From: Omnitrophica bacterium RIFCSPLOWO2_01_FULL_45_10b | GTDB lineage: Bacteria; Omnitrophota; Omnitrophia; Omnitrophales; Danuiimicrobiaceae | DNA length: 14,386 nucleotides | Direction: 5' to 3' | Assembly: GCA_001804205.1 (NCBI GenBank) | Contig: MHFM01000012.1 | Span: forward strand, 19,926 to 34,311 | Part shown: positions 13,731 through 14,386 of the stretch, piece after piece | Layout of the letters: each line of letters opens with the position of its first letter | How positions within the stretch are numbered: the stretch's first letter is position 1 | Translations under genes and position numbers: made by a program | The notes under the pieces: model-generated | What the model saw: only the letters and a program-made list of their open reading frames with translations | What the model was told of the DNA's origin: nothing | Databases searched by the model: none

Positions 13731-13902
13731 GAGGGGTCGGGGAATTTTCCCCGACCCCTCACCCTCGCCAGCTTCATTAAATTTAAGATTCAAGTCTAAT
13801 GAAGCTGGCAGAGGGTTACCTTATGGTAATCCTACGCCCGCCAAAGATCGTTGGCGGGCTCAGGATGAGCCATCGGGTAGATTAAAGGTTTCCCGATGAC
13901 TC
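13731..13902. mobile_element. 172-bp hairpin-tiled insertion with 9-bp flanking repeats
   Basis: The block is nearly all stem-loops, back to back: 13731-13760 (14-bp perfect stem, GAGGGGTCGGGGAA arm), 13761-13816 (6 bp, bulged A, 13 bp), 13816-13829 (TTACC/GGTAA), 13829-13866 (5 bp, 2x2 loop, 9 bp GCCCGCCAA/TTGGCGGGC) and 13867-13902 (3 bp, mismatch, 7 bp). The outer ends are loosely inverted (GAGGGGTCGGGGAA and GAGTCATCGGGAA). It encodes no protein. Perfect direct repeats AAGTTAATT flank it at 13722-13730 and 13903-13911. I infer a miniature non-autonomous element inserted between grpE and dnaJ. A regulatory RNA is an alternative. Confidence 0.65.
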
Positions 13903-14386
13903 AAGTTAATTCCTCAGTTTTCTCTTTGGAAGGCAGCTCCGTTTTGGTTGAAATTTTAACTTTCGCAGGACGAAGCAATTTGCCATTCAGCTCATAACCC
14001 GGCAAAATTTCCTCCACAATGGTTCCCTCCGGTTGCTCGTGCGTTATGATATGGCTCACTGCTTCGTGCACGTGAGGGTCAAAGTGCTTGCCGAAAGCTT
14101 CCACGCGTTTAACGCCATGCCCCGCCAAAATCGCAAGCAGCTGCCGTTGGATCAATAAAAATCCATCGCGTATCGATTTTATTTTTTCATCCTTCGCATC
14201 AAGATGGGCTAACGCAAGTTCAAGATGATCTAAAACTGGGAGAAGATCATAAATGAGATTTTCGATCGCAAATTTTAAAAATTCTTCACGTTCTTTGGTG
14301 AGCCGTTTTTTGGCATTGTCAAAATCGGCAGCGGAACGCAGCAGGCGATCCTGAAGTTGGGCGAACTCTTCCGCTTTCTTAAGCAG
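13901..14386 (-). CDS. grpE: Nucleotide exchange factor GrpE, C-terminal part (cut by window edge)
   Basis: The open frame continues to the window end, giving 161 residues without its start. GrpE releases ADP from DnaK. Family features are the long helix with LRSAADFDNAKKRLTKEREEF and ENLIYDLLPVLDHLELAL, then the beta-domain with FGKHFDPHVHEAVSH, GTIVEEILPGYELNGKLLRPAKVKI and a short polar tail. The TTG at 14153-14155 is an internal codon, not the start, because the homologous helix is encoded upstream of it. The stop (13901-13903) lies at the edge of the hairpin-rich insertion. Missing N-terminus is due only to the window edge. Confidence 0.96.
   Translation of the reverse strand: MLKKAEEFAQLQDRLLRSAADFDNAKKRLTKEREEFLKFAIENLIYDLLPVLDHLELALAHLDAKDEKIKSIRDGFLLIQRQLLAILAGHGVKRVEAFGKHFDPHVHEAVSHIITHEQPEGTIVEEILPGYELNGKLLRPAKVKISTKTELPSKEKTEELT
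13903..13911. repeat. 9-bp direct repeat, copy in the grpE 3' end
   Basis: AAGTTAATT, the second copy. It encodes the final residues of GrpE (the Leu-Thr codons and the first base of the stop are within or next to it). In the reconstructed empty site the grpE stop would be TAA at the same codon; now it is TGA, its last two bases supplied by the inserted block. Confidence 0.65.

Noticed and set aside
13901..14155. Short GrpE start at the TTG codon 14153-14155
   Set aside because: The same frame is open to the window end and encodes the conserved GrpE helix, so the gene is simply cut by the edge.

Overview
The window looks like bacterial chromosome from an uncultured, Gram-negative-type lineage. 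My best guess is Candidatus Omnitrophota or a near relative in the PVC neighbourhood. That is inference from gene content: a TIGR04073-type exosortase-associated protein, a YngK/GHL10-like secreted hydrolase and a PAS kinase followed by lone receivers, in a moderately AT-rich genome dotted with palindromic repeats. No decisive marker such as rRNA is present.

Layout. Positions 1-2770, minus strand: a signalling operon of a MerR-type HTH protein, a soluble PAS histidine kinase ending in a degenerate GGDEF-like domain, and three receiver proteins, the last cut by the window edge. A 7-bp dyad sits in front of the MerR gene. Positions 2786-7496, minus strand: a probable transcription unit for a SYLF lipid-binding protein, a PD-(D/E)XK-like protein with four cysteines, a secreted GHL10-like hydrolase, the TIGR04073-like protein and a membrane-anchored endonuclease/exonuclease/phosphatase protein. 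It ends at a hairpin-plus-T-run terminator. Positions 7497-7960: no gene, but a dense array of REP/BIME-like imperfect palindromes that share end sequences. Positions 7961-10967, minus strand: tRNA-Pro(GGG), gpsA, a membrane FecR-like protein and a YjbQ-family protein, with a good -10 box in front of the last. Positions 11008-11856, plus strand: a SAM methyltransferase, the only plus-strand gene, whose 3' end runs into a palindromic repeat. Positions 11897-14386, minus strand: grpE (partial), dnaJ, an FmdB-type zinc ribbon gene and a YbgC-like thioesterase.

The most notable observation is between grpE and dnaJ. A 172-bp block made almost entirely of back-to-back hairpins is flanked by a 9-bp direct repeat. 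Removing the block plus one repeat copy restores a compact junction: the grpE stop, one base, then the dnaJ ATG, with a Shine-Dalgarno-like GAGGA inside the grpE end. This reads as insertion of a small non-coding mobile element with a 9-bp target duplication. At least four types of palindromic repeat occupy the intergenic spaces of this 14-kb window, one of them supplying the C-terminal tail of the methyltransferase.
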